DNA of 64,000 nucleotides from Limnomonas spitsbergensis (GCA_037349105.1 JAYJMM010000119.1:7017001-7081000); one strand, 5' to 3'. Counted from the first letter of the stretch, positions 29,601 through 41,289 are shown. Translations and numbers: made by a program. The notes: a model not told the origin generated them from the sequence alone.

Positions 29601-32600
29601 GTCCAGGGAGCTGATTTTGCATTTGCCTTGTCTGGCCAGAGCCATCGGAAGGTGCCTTCGGAGCAACAAAGGAGCGGGGGAGCGTCAGTAGAGGCTAAGG
29701 AACTAGACAGCACACCCTTGTTTGTTGAATCTGTTTCTTTTCGCATGGCAAGCCCGCCTGACACGCAATTTGCCGCCAGGCCTTGTTGCGACCCGCCAAT
29801 CGTCGCCAGGCAATCGTTGCCATGCACCTGAGCTCCTCTATGTATGCCACCAATAGGAGCCTTTCAGGTGAGAAGGGGCAATGGCGCAATCACCCACCGC
29901 GTCTGTTCCACGATGTCGACCACGTTGTTTTCATACACAGACAGCTTGGTGGACTGAGACAGGGCATAACTGATGGCCAGCTTCATCTGCAAGAGGAACA
30001 CAGATGTACTGTGGTGGTGAGAGGACGGCACTTATTGGCGTGCCACTTACAGGGGTTTGGTTTGCATGGAGCCGGGTGGGGGTGGGGCGTGGCATCCCTT
30101 GAAATATGTTTTGTGTAAGGTAGACATGCAGTGCTTGTTTAGGTGAATAAAAATACCTGCATAGCCTACGGATGCATGCATACCTACGAGTTTAGGGTTG
30201 ACAGCTACACACCACTATTCAGGGCGCTTCTGCTAGAGGTTAGCAGCATTGCGATTTTCAGGGATGTGCTCTAGCGCTCACTTACTTTGTGGTCTCTTGC
30301 GTACTTCTTGTTGAGCGTAACCGTGTCATTCTTGACGTGCGGCATTTCGATCGCGGAAAAGTTGAACTGGAACTCATCAATCTCATACCCCTGATCCAGG
30401 GGATCCTCCTGGGCCTGTGAGGAGTGAGGGAGAGAGGGAGTGAGGGAGTGAGGGAGTACAGGAGTGAGTGAGCGAGGGAGGGAGTGCAGGAGTGAGGGAG
30501 CTAGGGAGGGAGTGCAGGAGTGAGGGAGCAAGGGAGGGAGTGCAGGAGTGAGGGAGCAAGGGAGGGAGTGCAGGAGTGAGGGAGCAAGGGAGGGAGTGCA
30601 GGAGTGAGTGAGCGAGGGAGGGAGTGCAGGAGTGAGGGAGTGAGGGAGTACAGGAGTGAGTGAGCGAGGGAGGGAGTGCAGGAGTAAGGGAGCTAGGGAG
30701 GGAGTGCAGGAGTGAGGGAGGAAGGGAGGGAGTGCAGGAGTGAGGGAGCAAGGGAGGGAGTGCAGGAGTGAGGGAGTGAGGGAGCAAGGGAGGGAGTGCA
30801 GGAGTGAGGGAGGAAGGGAGGGAGTGCAGGAGTGAGGGAGTGAGGGAGGGAGTGCAGGAGTGAGGGAGCAAGGGAGGGAGTGCAGGAGTGAGGGAGGAAG
30901 GGAGGGAGTGCAGGAGTGAGGGAGCAAGGGAGGGAGTGCAGGAGTGAGGGAGGAAGGGAGGGAGTGCAGGAGTGAGGGAGGGAGGGAGGGAGGGCAGGAG
31001 TGAGGGAGCAAGGGAGGGAGTGCAGGAGTGAGGGAGCGAGGGAGGAAGTGCAGGAGTGAGGGAGCAAGGGAGGGAGTGCAGGAGTGAGGGAGCAAGGGAG
31101 GGAGTGCAGGAGTGAGTGAGCGAGGGAGGGAGTGTAGGAGTGAGGGAGCAAGGGAGGGAGTGCAGGAGTGAGGGAGCAAGGGAGGGAGTGCAGGAGTGAG
31201 GGAGCAAGGGAGGGAGTGCAGGAGTGAGGGAGCTAGGGAAGGAGTGCAGGAGTGAGGGAGCAAGGGAGGGAGTGTAGGAGTGAGGGGGCAAGGGAGGGAG
31301 TGCAGGAGTGAGGGAGCTAGGGAGGGAGTGCAGGAGTGAGTGAGCGAGGGAGGGAGTGCAGGAGTGAGGGAGCGAGGGAGGGAGTGCAGGAGTGAGTGAG
31401 CGAGGGAGGGAGTGCAGGAGTGAGGGAGCTAGGGAAGGTGTAGGAGTGAGGGAGCGAGGGAGCAAGGGAGGGAGTGCAGGAGTGAGTGAGCGAGGGAGGG
31501 AGTGCAGGAGTGAGGGAGCGAGGGAGGGAGTGCAGGAGTGAGTGAGCGAGGGAGGGAGTGCAGGAGTGAGTGAGCGAGGGAGGGAGTGCAGGAGTGAGGG
31601 AGCGAGGGAGGGAGTGCAGGAGTGAGGGAGCAAGGGAGGGAGTGCAGGAGTGAGGGAGCAAGGGAGGGAGTGCAGGAGTGAGGGAGCAAGGGAGGGAGTG
31701 CAGGAGTGAGTGAGCGAGGGAGGGAGTGCAGGAGTGAGGGAGCTAGGGAAGGTGTAGGAGTGAGGGAGCGAGGGAGGGAGTGCAGGAGTGAGGGAGCAAA
31801 GGAGGGAGGGAGTGAAGGAGGGAGTTAGGGAAGGTGTGAGGGGGTGGGGGGGGGGGGGGGGGTTGAGTGAGGGTGTGAAGAAGTAAGTGAGGGAGTTAGG
31901 GCAGGTGTGAGGGGGGGGATGAGCGAAGGAGTGAGTGCAGGTGTCAGTGCCGGAGTGAGTGAGGGAGGGAGGGAGGGAGGGAGGGAGGGCAGGTGTGAGG
32001 GGGGAGTGAGTGTGGGAGTGAGCCAGTGAGGGCAGGTGTGGAGGGCAGGAGTGAGGTAGGGAATGAGGGAGTGAGGGAAGGTGTGAGGGCAGGTACAAGC
32101 CAGGTACACACCGTCTGCTGGCACGAGACCCCATTCGTGGCCAGCCTTACTGCTTTCTTCACCAATTGCCGGCCGGTCCAGGTCTGGTCCAAATTGGGCC
32201 GAAGGCGGCCACTGGGCGGCCTACCCAACTCGAACTTGTAGCCACAAAAAGAAACACTGCGATAAACCCGGCTTTTATAGGGCATCCTCCCTGACCTTAC
32301 CAGCTATACTCTGCACCATCATCATCGTATATCACGGCCACAGACTACAGTTCTTCACCAAACCACACCATCACCGTCCATCATCCCCACTCACCTGCGC
32401 TGCTATACCCCGCACCACCATCATACCCAGTTCCCCACTCACCTGCGCTGCTATACCCCGCACCACCATCATCCCCAGTTCCCCACTCACCTGCACTGCT
32501 ATACCCCGCACCACCATCATCCCCAGTTCCCCACTCACCTGCGCTGCTATACCCCGCACCACCATCATCCCCAGTTCCCCACTCACCTGCGCTGCTATAC

Positions 32601-35600
32601 CCCGCACCACCATCATCCCCAGTTCCCCACTCACCTGCGCTGCTATACCCTGCACCACCATCATACCCAGTTCCCCACACACCTGCGCTGCTATACCCCG
32701 CACCACCATCATACCCAGTTCCCCACTCACCTGCGCTGCTATACCCCGCACCACCATCATCCCCAGTTCCCCACTCACCTGCGCTGCTATACCCCGCACC
32801 ACCATCATCCCCAGTTCCCCACACACCTGCGCTGCTATACCCCGCACCACCATCATACCCAGTTCCCCACACACCTGCGCTGCTATACCCCGCACCACCA
32901 TCATCCCCAGTTCCCCACTCACCTGCGCTGCTATACCCCGCACCACCATCATCCCCAGTTCCCCACTCACCTGCGCTGCTATACCCCGCACCACCATCAT
33001 CCCCAGTTCCCCACTCACCTGCGCTGCTATACCCCGCACCACCATCATCCCCAGTTCCCCACTCACCTGCGCTGCTATACCCCGCACCACCATCATCCCC
33101 AGTTCCCCACTCACCTGCGCTGCTATACCCCGCACCACCATCATCCCCAGTTCCCCACTCACCTGTGCTGCTATACCCCGCACCACCATCATCCCCAGTT
33201 CCCCACTCACCTGCGCTGCTATACCCTGCACCACCATCATCCCCAGTTCCCCACTCACCTGCGCTGCTATACCCCGCACCACCATCATACCCAGTTCCCC
33301 ACTCACCTGCGCTGCTATACCCCGCACCACCATCATCCCCAGTTCCCCACTCACCTGCGCTGCTATACCCCGCACCACCATCATCCCCAGTTCCCCACTC
33401 ACCTGTGCTGCTATACCCCGCACCACCATCATCCCCAGTTCCCCACTCACCTGCGCTGCTATACCCTGCACCACCATCATCCCCAGTTCCCCACTCACCT
33501 GCGATGCTATACCCCGCACCACCATCATCCCCAGTTCCCCACTCACCTGCGCTGATATACCCCGCACCACCATCATCCCCAGTTCCCCACTCACCTGCGC
33601 TGCTATACCCCGCACCACCATCATCCCCAGTTCCCCACTCACCTGCGCTGCTATACCCCGCACCACCATCATCCCCAGTTCCCCACTCACCTGTGCTGCT
33701 ATACCCCGCACCACCATCATCCCCAGTTCCCCACTCACCTGCGCTGCTATACCCTGCACCACCATCATCCCCAGTTCCCCACTCACCTGCGCTGCTATAC
33801 CCCGCACCACCATCATACCCAGTTCCCCACTCACCTGCGCTGCTATACCCCGCACCACCATCATCCCCAGTTCCCCACTCACCTGCGCTGCTATACCCCG
33901 CACCACCATCATCCCCAGTTCCCCACTCACCTGTGCTGCTATACCCCGCACCACCATCATCCCCAGTTCCCCACTCACCTGCGCTGCTATACCCTGCACC
34001 ACCATCATCCCCAGTTCCCCACTCACCTGCGATGCTATACCCCGCACCACCATCATCCCCAGTTCCCCACTCACCTGCGCTGATATACCCCGCACCACCA
34101 TCATCCCCAGTTCCCCACTCACCTGCGCTGCTATACCCCGCACCACCATCATCCCCAGTTCCCCACTCACCTGCGCTGATATACCCCGCACCACCATCAT
34201 CCCCAGTTCCCCACTCACCTGCGCTGCTATACCCTGCACCACCATCATACCCAGTTCCCCACTCACCTGCGCTGCTATACCCCGCACCACCATCATCCCC
34301 AGTCCCCACTCACCTGCGCTGCTATACCCCGCACCACCATCATCCCCAGTTCCCCACTCACCTGCGCTGATATACCCCGCACCACCATCATCCCCAGTTC
34401 CCCACTCACCTGCGCTGCTATACCCCGCACCACCATCATCCCCAGTTCCCCACTCACCTAAACCACAAACCCACTCACCTGCGCTGCTATACCCCGCACC
34501 ACCGTGAGCTCCTGGTTCTGAGTCATGCCCCAACAAGCCACCACGCCGTAGTCAAAGAAAAACACGTCTGGAGTATATGAAAAGGACAAGGGAAACGCAT
34601 TTCAATGCGTGTGCGTGTGTTTTATCTTTCCAATTGTCACTCAATATTCCAGCTGTCATTTATTATTCCTAGCGCCTGACCATAATTACACGTTTAAGCT
34701 GGACAGGCAGTGTTGCTTCGCAAATGCTGCGACATAAACAACTATTACATAATATACACAAAAATCTTGTTAATAATATATATAGGTATATATTTATAAT
34801 ATAACAACATATATAAACAACTAGTGAGACAGTGCAGCTGACGACGAGTCTCTCTGTGGCCCCCGGCCAACACTGTACCCTTCACCCTAGCATGGCTGCA
34901 CCATGGCCCAGGCTGTGCATGGTAGCTGGAATTGAGCCTAGCCATTCCTTACCAGCCCCACATGGCCGAGCATTCAGCAGGGCCCAGCGGGTATGCAAAA
35001 GTGCACCGTTCTAAACCCTAGCAAAGGCTGGGCTAGGGGTCTTTAACAGGTCATAGAATGCACACACCAAGCTTCGTTTTTAATCCTATGCAGTCTTCCG
35101 TTTTTCGTGACTCAGCTACATGTCAGCTACACTCAGGCCGCTGGCCAGAGACCCTGTTTTTTGCCAGCATCGCTGCTCAGGCCGCCAGTTGTAGGCAGGT
35201 CCAGGTTTGGGCATAATTGGGCGTATGCGGCCGCGGGGCAGACCGTCCAAGGTGGGCTAGTAGCCGGACAAAAAACGCTGTGGCCTAACAGCAAGTCTTC
35301 TTAAATGCTTGTTCTTGCAAGCATTTCTGTAAGCATGCATAAGGTCTTTGTTTCACATCCCAACTTGTTGACCGTATGCAAGCCTGCCTGCACGCCCCCC
35401 TTTTCCTACCGTATGCAAGCCTGCATGGACGCCCCCCTTTTCCTACCGTATGCAAGCCTGCCTGCACGCCCCCCTTTTCCTACCGTATGCAAGCCTGCCT
35501 GCACGCCCCCCTTTTCCTACCGTATGCAAGCCTGCCTGCACGCCCCCCTTTTCCTACCGTATGCAAGCCTGCATGCACGCCCCCCTTTTCCTACCGTATG

Positions 35601-38600
35601 CAAGCCTGCCTGCACGCCCCCCTTTTCCTACCGTATGCAAGCCTGCCTGCACGCCCCCCTTTTCCTACCGTATGCAAGCCTGCATGGACGCCCCCCTTTT
35701 CCTACCGTATGCAAGCCTGCCTGCACGCCCCCCTTTTCCTACCGTATGCAAGCCTGCCTGCACGCCCCTCTTTTCCTACCGTATGCAAGCCTGCATGCAC
35801 GCCCCCCTTTTCCTACCGTATGCAAGCCTGCGTGCACGCCCCCCTTTTCCTACCGTATGCAAGCCTGCCTGCACGCCCCCCTTTTCCTACCGTATGCAAG
35901 CCTGCATGCACGCCCCCCTTTTCCTACCGTATGCAAGCCTGCCTGCACGCCCCCTTTCCCCACCTGAGCCAGGTTCATCTTCGACGCTCTTCACAAAGTC
36001 CACGAAGAAGCAGTCCTGGTGGTTCCAGGCAAATGGCATGAACGACAAAGCATGATCAGGAGGGTATAAATGCGTGAAAGAACATCAGCTTGCAGTGGGC
36101 GCGTGCTGGCAGTGCCATTTGCTATGCTTCCCCCCATTTCCCCCCTGCTTCACCGGAACCCCCCTCTAGCTTTTCCCTGATATCTATTTCTTTCCGCCAA
36201 TTCTGTCCGGGCACTGGCCAGTTTCTAAAGCCCTGGCTGGCACTACCTTATAAACACATTCCGGGTCGATGTGAGAGTACCATCTCACGAAAAGTGCTGA
36301 GAGCACCGGTGTTTCCTTTCTTGTGACTCAGCTACATGTCAGCTACACTACAGGATCTGCGGCCGGAGGCCCTGTTAGTGGCCAGCCCTGCTACTTTGGC
36401 CACCAGTCGTTGACCGGTCCAGGTTTGGTCCCAATCGGGCCTTTGGCGGCTGCGGGGCTGCCTTCCAAAGGTGGACTCATAGCCAAGAGGTGGACTCGTA
36501 GCCGAAAGGTTGACTTGCAGTCGAAAGGTGGACTTAAAGCCAAAAGGTGGACTCGTTGCCGGAAAAAACAACACTGGTGAGCACCCACTGGATAGCTGTG
36601 AACCGAGCTCGCAGAATACGTCTTCAGTAGCAGTCCCTCCAGCTTCTTGCGATCAAACGCCTCGGCAATGCAATACAGTGTGATCTGCATGGAGGGCGTG
36701 CCATAATTAATTGCAAAACAGCATATGACCTGCACGCTCCCGCTCCTAAAGACCAAACGCCTTCGCAATGCAATATAGTGTGGTCTGTGAAGAGGGCATG
36801 CCATAAGACACTGGACCAGTGTCTTGTGGCATGCCCTAGATCACATTAAATACCAGTGTCGGTGTAGATCATTCGCACACTGAAGCTTCTTGCGATCAAA
36901 CACCTCCGTAATGCAATATAGCGTCATTTGTGCACTCCGGTAGGCGAGTAAGACTTGTTACAATGCAACGCAGCGAGATCAGCGCACTCCAGTACATGGG
37001 GGTGGAGGGCATGCCATCAGGCATTACAGAAGGACATGATCGGCACACACTTAAAGGGTCCATGCTTACCTGTGCAGAGGGTTTAGGGTTTAAGGTGAAG
37101 GGTTCACCTTTGCAGTGCGTTAGGGGCCGCTTCCTCTCCCCACAAACTTCCATTTTCAAAATTGTGATAATCAGGCAGCAAAGCAATAGAGGGAAAGCTG
37201 TGATGCATAGATGCTGTGAGCTTGATCTTACAGCAGCGCATCGCCATGTTCTTGATCTAATCTTACATAGATCCTATACCCTCACAGGGGCTTGAGGGTC
37301 CAGGATCTCCAGGATATTTGCAGCATGCATTGAAGTTGAGTCCTGTGCATCCTCATTCAAGGCACCCTCAGTTTCGTGCAACCCTTCTTGTCCCTGCTTC
37401 ATGCCCCTGCTTCATGCAAGTGCAATTGTAAAACACGGTTCTGTCAAAGACCTATGGTGGGTTTTGGACCTATGGTGGGTGTTGGACCTATGGTGGGTGT
37501 TGGACCTATGGTGGGTGTTGGACCTATGGTGGGTGTTGGACCTATGGTGGGTGTTGGACCTATGGTGGGTGTTGGACTTATGGTGGGTGTTGGACCTATG
37601 GTGGGTGTTGGACCTATGGTGGGTGTTGGACCTATGGTGGGTTTTGGACCTATGGTGGGTGTTGGACCTATGGTGGGTGTTGGACCTATGGTGGGTGTTG
37701 GACCTATGGTGGGTGTTGGACCTATGGTGGGTGTTGGACTTATGGTGGGTGTTGGACCTATGGTGGGTGTTGGACCTATGGTGGGTGTTGGACCTATGGT
37801 GGGTTTTGGACCTATGGTGGGTGTTGGACCTATGGTGGGTGTTGGACCTATGGTGGGTTTTGGACCTATGGTGGGTGTTGGACCTATGGTGGGTGTTGGA
37901 CTTATGGTGGGTGTTGGACCTATGGACCTTGGACTAGGCTGAGGCCTCCGTGCCAGCATTAGGACCATAACCATGGTAACCAGGAATGTAAGTGTCCAGC
38001 TGGGCATGTTATTTTTTAGGCATTAGTCCAGGCAATAGTGTCAGCAGGGGCCATGCCTTTGCCCAGCAGACGGCCAAGGTGCATGTATGGCATCTTGGCC
38101 GTCTGTCATTACCTCCTGCCCAGTGTGCACAGTGCCCCTCTGCATATCGGTAACTTGGATGGCCTGAATTTGCTATGCTTGCATGCCTTGCAGGGGTTGT
38201 TACTCCCTGCATGCTCCCAAGTACGCCACACTCTCTCTCTCTCTCTCTCTCTATGCCTGGCCCTTCCGAAAACGGCGATTACGGGGATGCGCAGAGGCTG
38301 GAACAAACACTCACCCTGCCCCGGGTACTACTATCGTCGGCACGGGGCGAAGACAACTCGTCCAGGACCGCCAGGCGCTCCTGGCTGATCGAGCCCTCGC
38401 CCCCGTCGAACTCGAGAGGCACGAACTTGTCCTTTTGGCGAGCGGGCAGCTGCTGCTGGCCAGGAATAGCAACCGAGATGCCGCCAGACGTGCCTCCCAT
38501 CGAGTTAGCGCGCAGCAGCAGTGGACCACCGCCTGATTGCGAACCTGACCGACCTGGGGTCGTGGCGCGTTTGCCTGCGATGGCCTTGGTGGCCGGTGTA

Positions 38601-38728
38601 CGGGCATACATGCCGGCTTGCTGTTGCTGATACTGCTGCTGTTGCTGCTGCTGCTGTGGGGGAGGGGGAGGGTAGTTCACGGTCGGCAGCAACGGCTGCG
38701 TCTGATCTTCACTGTTGGCAGGATCCAT
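26688..38728 (-). CDS. DUF155 / RMD1-like membrane protein
   Basis: complement(join(26688..26834, 27639..27705, 28746..28850, 29584..29655, 29898..29986, 30286..30414, 34479..34567, 35964..36015, 36589..36684, 38315..38728)): 1260 bp, 419 residues, all junctions GT-AG and in phase. The N-terminus (MDPANSEDQTQ, polyQ, Ser/Gly-rich) is unconserved. The DUF155 domain starts RGR-ITLYCIAEAFDRKKL, followed by DVFFFDYGVVACWGMT, MKLAISYALSQSTKLSVYE, DIAKLMGEVFLQKSSVNL, LDTPEFFW and YLELEERVQLLNSRF. It ends with one hydrophobic segment (IVIWLIVVEVFIGLLEVAA), the family's usual C-terminal membrane anchor. Family members (yeast RMD1 type, mitochondrial RMND1) are organelle-associated; the target membrane here is not evident. 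The gene is about 12 kb, nearly all repeat-filled introns. Confidence 0.85.
26925..26960 (-). repeat. intronic copy of the DUF155 last-exon start
   Basis: ggagcatgtccagcatctcc repeats the beginning of the last exon (26815-26834) about 120 bp upstream of it on the minus strand. The acceptor-proximal part has diverged (tgctgg for tgcagg). Confidence 0.75.
27485..27515. repeat. interstitial telomere-type repeat (CCCTAAA)n
   Basis: Three to four copies of ccctaaa in the DUF155 intron. Similar short runs occur at about 14690-14742, 56353-56388, 60635-60655 and 63528-63570. Confidence 0.85.
27745..27845 (-). repeat. two copies of an acceptor plus exon start spaced by CCCTAAA
   Basis: The true exon edge (minus strand gtgtgcag / ggtgaatgagtacctggagc at 27705) recurs as gcgcag ggtgaataagcacctggagc (about 27788) and gagcacag ggtgaatgagctcctcgag (about 27843). 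The spacers read ggctaaaccctaaacccttc. Confidence 0.9.
28090..28660 (+). repeat. mixed short tandem repeats in DUF155 intron
   Basis: ctacattgcc repeated at 28098-28168; taactaggtcgctcc / taactccgtcactcg 15-bp units at 28318-28420 and 28555-28640; and cgtattgtgccgtatc-type units at 28440-28540. No coding signal. Confidence 0.85.
28855..29165 (-). repeat. TTTAGGG-rich intron segment with two acceptor copies
   Basis: The exon edge cacctccctaagcagtgtcgg (28844 onward) recurs as cacctccttgggcagcgtcgg (about 29009) and catctccctgggcagggtctgg (about 29138). The intervals are degenerate ggtttaggg / ccctaaac text. The real acceptor is minus-strand gcttag / ggaggtg at 28850. Confidence 0.85.
29370..29562 (-). 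mobile_element. hAT-like MITE copy 6
   Basis: Reverse-oriented family copy with flanks acaaccag (29362-29369) and ataaccag (29563-29570), 7 of 8 identical. Its near end is 21 nt downstream of the donor of the 29584-29655 exon of the DUF155 gene. Confidence 0.85.
30415..31815. repeat. purine/pyrimidine-asymmetric minisatellite ending at an acceptor
   Basis: About 50 units of about 28 bp (gagggagtgcaggagtgagg with gagcaag/gagcgag variants). On the minus strand it is a 1.4-kb pyrimidine-rich tract that runs straight into the acceptor ctcctcacag of the 30286-30414 exon. The long open frames here (P/S/L/H rich) are repeat artefacts. Related irregular text continues to about 32100. Confidence 0.95.
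32120..32259 (+). mobile_element. hAT-like MITE copy 7, 5'-truncated
   Basis: Starts within the family core (agaccccattcgtggccagc) and retains the 3' end cttgtagccacaaaaagaaacactg. No target duplication can be assigned. It separates the two large minisatellites of this DUF155 intron. Confidence 0.75.
32385..34478 (-). repeat. 48-bp minisatellite made of an exon end plus 5' splice site, about 44 copies
   Basis: On the minus strand each unit reads cggggtatagcagcgcag / gtgagtggggaactggg then gatgatggtg. The part before the slash equals the last 18 bases of the 34479-34567 exon, and the part after it begins with the same GTGAGTGGG donor. Since 48 is divisible by 3, the array stays open (16-residue unit VRGIAAQVSGELGMMV). 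Reading through from the exon itself hits a TAG about 20 bases past the first donor. Confidence 0.95.
34905..35020 (+). repeat. dispersed repeat family C copy
   Basis: gcatggtagctggaattgag ... ccttaccagcccc ... gagcattcagcagggcccag ... gggtatgc, then gcaccgttctaaaccc. Intronic in the DUF155 gene. Confidence 0.6.
35091..35280 (+). mobile_element. hAT-like MITE copy 8
   Basis: Family copy starting cagtcttccgtttttcgtgac and ending tagccggacaaaaaacgctg. Flanking octamers no longer match. Intronic in the DUF155 gene. Confidence 0.75.
35376..35960 (+). repeat. 37-bp minisatellite abutting a DUF155 donor
   Basis: About 16 copies of gcaagcctgcctgcacgccc, then cccttttcctaccgtat. On the minus strand the array begins at the donor of the 35964-36015 exon (gtggggaaagggggcgtgcagg). 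All frames are open, giving C-K-P-A-C-type repeats that are artefacts. Confidence 0.95.
36307..36576 (+). mobile_element. hAT-like MITE copy 9 with internal tandem growth
   Basis: Ends cggtgtttcctttcttgtgac and gccggaaaaaacaacactg. Flanks gagagcac / gtgagcac match at 7 of 8. It is longer than other copies because a unit of about 20 bp (gtggactcgtagccgaaag type) near the 3' end is repeated five times. It lies 12 nt downstream of the donor of the 36589-36684 DUF155 exon. Confidence 0.88.
36650..36990 (-). repeat. degenerate tandem copies of the DUF155 exon 2 start
   Basis: cttgcgatcaaacgcctcgg ... gcaatacagtgtgatctgca (real exon edge, 36684) recurs with changes at about 36755-36787 (accaaacgccttcgcaatgc), 36885-36925 (gatcaaacacctccgtaatg) and about 36950-36985. 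A perfect-looking hairpin (gggcatgcca-aagacactgg with its complement, 36794-36836) lies between two copies. Confidence 0.75.
37445..37930 (+). repeat. 18-bp minisatellite (tggacctatggtgggtgt)n
   Basis: About 27 copies with few variants. All frames are open in both directions because 18 is divisible by 3, which explains the long hexapeptide-repeat frames. It lies in the first intron of the DUF155 gene. Confidence 0.97.
38065..38107. other. short perfect inverted repeat
   Basis: cagacggccaag at about 38068 and its exact complement cttggccgtctg at about 38095 form a 12-bp stem with a 15-nt loop, in the DUF155 first intron. Confidence 0.6.
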
Positions 38729-39700
38729 CGCGACAACTGGGTGGAAGGTGAATGAGAGAGTGAGGGCACGCGAGGCTGACGGGTATTGATGTTTGGTGTA
38801 TTACAGTTTATTTGTATCTGGGAACGTTCGAGATCCTGGTATTATGCACATGTATTGGAGGTGGGCATGCACCAGTGCACCACATGACTGTCGTGTACGT
38901 CTCTCGACGTGTTCCGGGACGACGGCCCATCGGGCATTGTCTGTCATCAGCTGACATCGGCAGACCCACCCAGTCAGATGTTGCAACCCTATCGATGACA
39001 ACGTGATGGATGCGGGGACGCTGTAACGCTATTATAGTCCTCATTCTGACGGCACCCCGTCAGCTACCGTTTGATGCAAGGCACACAAACTCGTGAGACA
39101 CCTGTTAGCCTGGGACTCCTGGTTGCAAAAGCTCACCCCAAAGCCTCGTCAGCAACCATCTGCCTGCTTGAATGTTTTTTTTGTCATGCACGCCGACTCT
39201 GATACTATCCCTGCATCCTCAGCTACTACCCATGCATGCTCAGCTACAAACAGAAGAAAAAAAACAGTTCTTAAACAGTTTAGTTTCACCCCTGGGCCCT
39301 GCTAAAAAATAAAGCTCGGCCACGTCGGTGAACGGAAAGTCAAGATAGAAGGCTTGGGAAAAATTACAGGAACGGAGGATAGAAAAAAAACACAACAAGT
39401 ATGTGTCTTCCAGCCACCTTTTAAAATAAATATTTGACACTGCACCTCTGGAACCCGCTGAAAAAAGGCTCGGCCGCCCAGCATGGCCGCCCAGCCGCCT
39501 TGTTGGGGAAAAGGAAGTTGAAGGCAAGAGGGGAAAGGAAAGAAAGCGAGGACACACAAAGGAAACAGCCGGGTGCCCACGTGGCAGAGCTTTTTCAGCA
39601 TGCCCCAGCGATGCAAAGTCATTGACAAACAGATAAAAGAGAGAGACACGCTACATGTTTGCTTCGAATCCTTCCATTGCCCTACCTGGCAACAAGCTTA
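38729..39700. other. upstream region of DUF155 gene with family D repeats
   Basis: The DUF155 promoter should lie just above 38728; no obvious TATA-like element is seen. Family D fragments occur at 39280-39330 and 39435-39600. Confidence 0.4.
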
Positions 39701-39819
39701 AGCTAAGGGAGAGGCTTTATGCAGGGGCGCCACGGACTCTTACATCCGAAGGTTGCCATGGACTTATACCAGTTGTAACATGGAAGATATGGCTGGGAGG
39801 CTCTGGTTTTAGTGGAGGA

Positions 39820-40345
39820 TATGGAGGCTAGTTTCGGGAGGGGCTGGGGAATCTGACTGCTTTTCCTTTTGGGGGGAGGGGTTTTTCAGTCTTGTCCTCT
39901 TTTGCTGTCTCCTCTCTTGACCGTTTTTTTGACGTGTTCTTGGCTCGACTCTTCGGTGGCTGGGGAATTTTTGGACTGCCTACCCTTTGAGGGGGATGTC
40001 GTTTCCTGCGCCTTTTAACAGTAAGAATCGTGCTTATTTGTGTGTTACTGTATGCATATCATTAACCAGTGAAGCATGCCGAAAAACTTATGCCATGCCA
40101 TCACCTGAACCTGGTCGCTAGGGCACCAGTGCTTCAAGATCTTTAGTGCCTCACGCTTCATTGCCTTTGCCACAAGCAAGTGTGTGGCATGATGCTCCGT
40201 TTTCTCACACTTTTTCTGTTGGCCCTCAGAAATAGAAAATGGTAAATGTAAGACGCATCATAATGGCATCTAACTTCAGCTTGCTGATATGCTCCCTAAA
40301 CAACTTTATCTTTGGGGAGCTCCGTGCCTCCCCCAACCAACTCAT
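39820..40345 (-). pseudogene. possible decayed gene or exon remnants, basic C-terminal tail
   Basis: The minus strand shows three coherent coding-like stretches that need frame changes to join. One reads KLKLDAIMMRLTF near 40240-40280. One reads EKTEHHATHLLVAKAMKREA and KHWCPSDQVQ near 40110-40210. The last is a Lys/Arg/Pro-rich tail (KRRRKRHPPQRV ... SREETAKEDKTEKP) ending at a stop near 39826. I do not recognise the family. It could be a transposase remnant or exons with unusual splicing. Confidence 0.3.
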
Positions 40346-40902
40346 GTGTTGATGGCATATCACGTTACATCTGCCTCAGTCAGCTACCGAGTCAGCATCA
40401 CTGTTTGACTCAATAATGGGCGTACGAAGAAAAGTGTTTGTGGTTCCGAAGCCTTGGCACCCCCTGTCAATGACGTTACACCTCTGGACCCTGCTCAACC
40501 AGGCTCGGCCTCGTGGGAGCCTTACTAAAGAGTTGGGACGAAAGATGGAAACAAACACAAGGGGGCAAGACACAAAAATGAAAAAAAGTGGGAAATGAAG
40601 TGAAGGGACAAAACAAAAGGCTGGGAAAATGCAAAGGAAGTTCAAGCCTCTTAAAACGTCTATGCCTCAACGCTATCTACCAAGTCTTCCACAAAGGCCA
40701 GGGCATCCCATCCAAGCCTGCCCCTGTTCAACTCTAAGAAGTCTCTAACACCGCTCGGAGGACCTGCCTATCCCCGCTCTCTAATTTGATCATGCACGCT
40801 AGGGCATTGAAATCATACATGCAACGCGACCTCCACATGAGTGGTCGCCGTCTACCCTAGCCCAACATCGCTGGCAGCACCATGTGAGTGTCACGCACTC
40901 AC

Positions 40903-41119
40903 GCTGCTGACCACTCCGCCGTCCCCCTGTGATTCTTGTAGTCGGTACCGGCCGGGCACAACTCGTACCCAAACACGGTATCGAACAATTCTTGGTTCTC
41001 GAATATAGGGCAGAAACTGTAAAACTGGATAGGGTTCGCGCACCCCGAATTTGGATATTTTAGCAAATCGTCCGCGCATGCACAGAAGCCATGTGTCCGC
41101 ACTCCGCACAGCACATCTA
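40903..41119 (-). CDS. possible internal exon of a Cys-rich protein
   Basis: Between an acceptor-like ttgttgcgcag and a good donor gtgagtgcg on the minus strand there is a 217-bp open frame with regularly spaced cysteines: VLCGVRTHGFCACADD, NSGCANP, YSFCPIF and YELCPAGTDYKN. This looks like a secreted disulfide-bonded domain, but no partner exons were found and no family is recognised. Confidence 0.3.
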
Positions 41120-41289
41120 CTGCGCAACAACCAATTTGAGCAAGTCGTTTTATTTTCTGTGCGTGCAATCAATACGATCTTCTTAAAACATGTCTGCGCA
41201 GCTACCAGGACAACAACGCCGCGCAAGGCAGATACGGTAGTCAGTTGGCGGAAGAGGAAGAGGCCGACTGCCTTGAACTGAACAGCCCT

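Noticed and set aside
32385..34478. CRISPR-like array
   Set aside because: The repeats are contiguous with no unique spacers, and the context is a eukaryotic intron.
30271..34536. Minus-strand open frames of 583 and 721 residues
   Set aside because: They are repeat translations lying in a DUF155 intron. The only supported coding parts are the exons 30286-30414 and 34479-34567.
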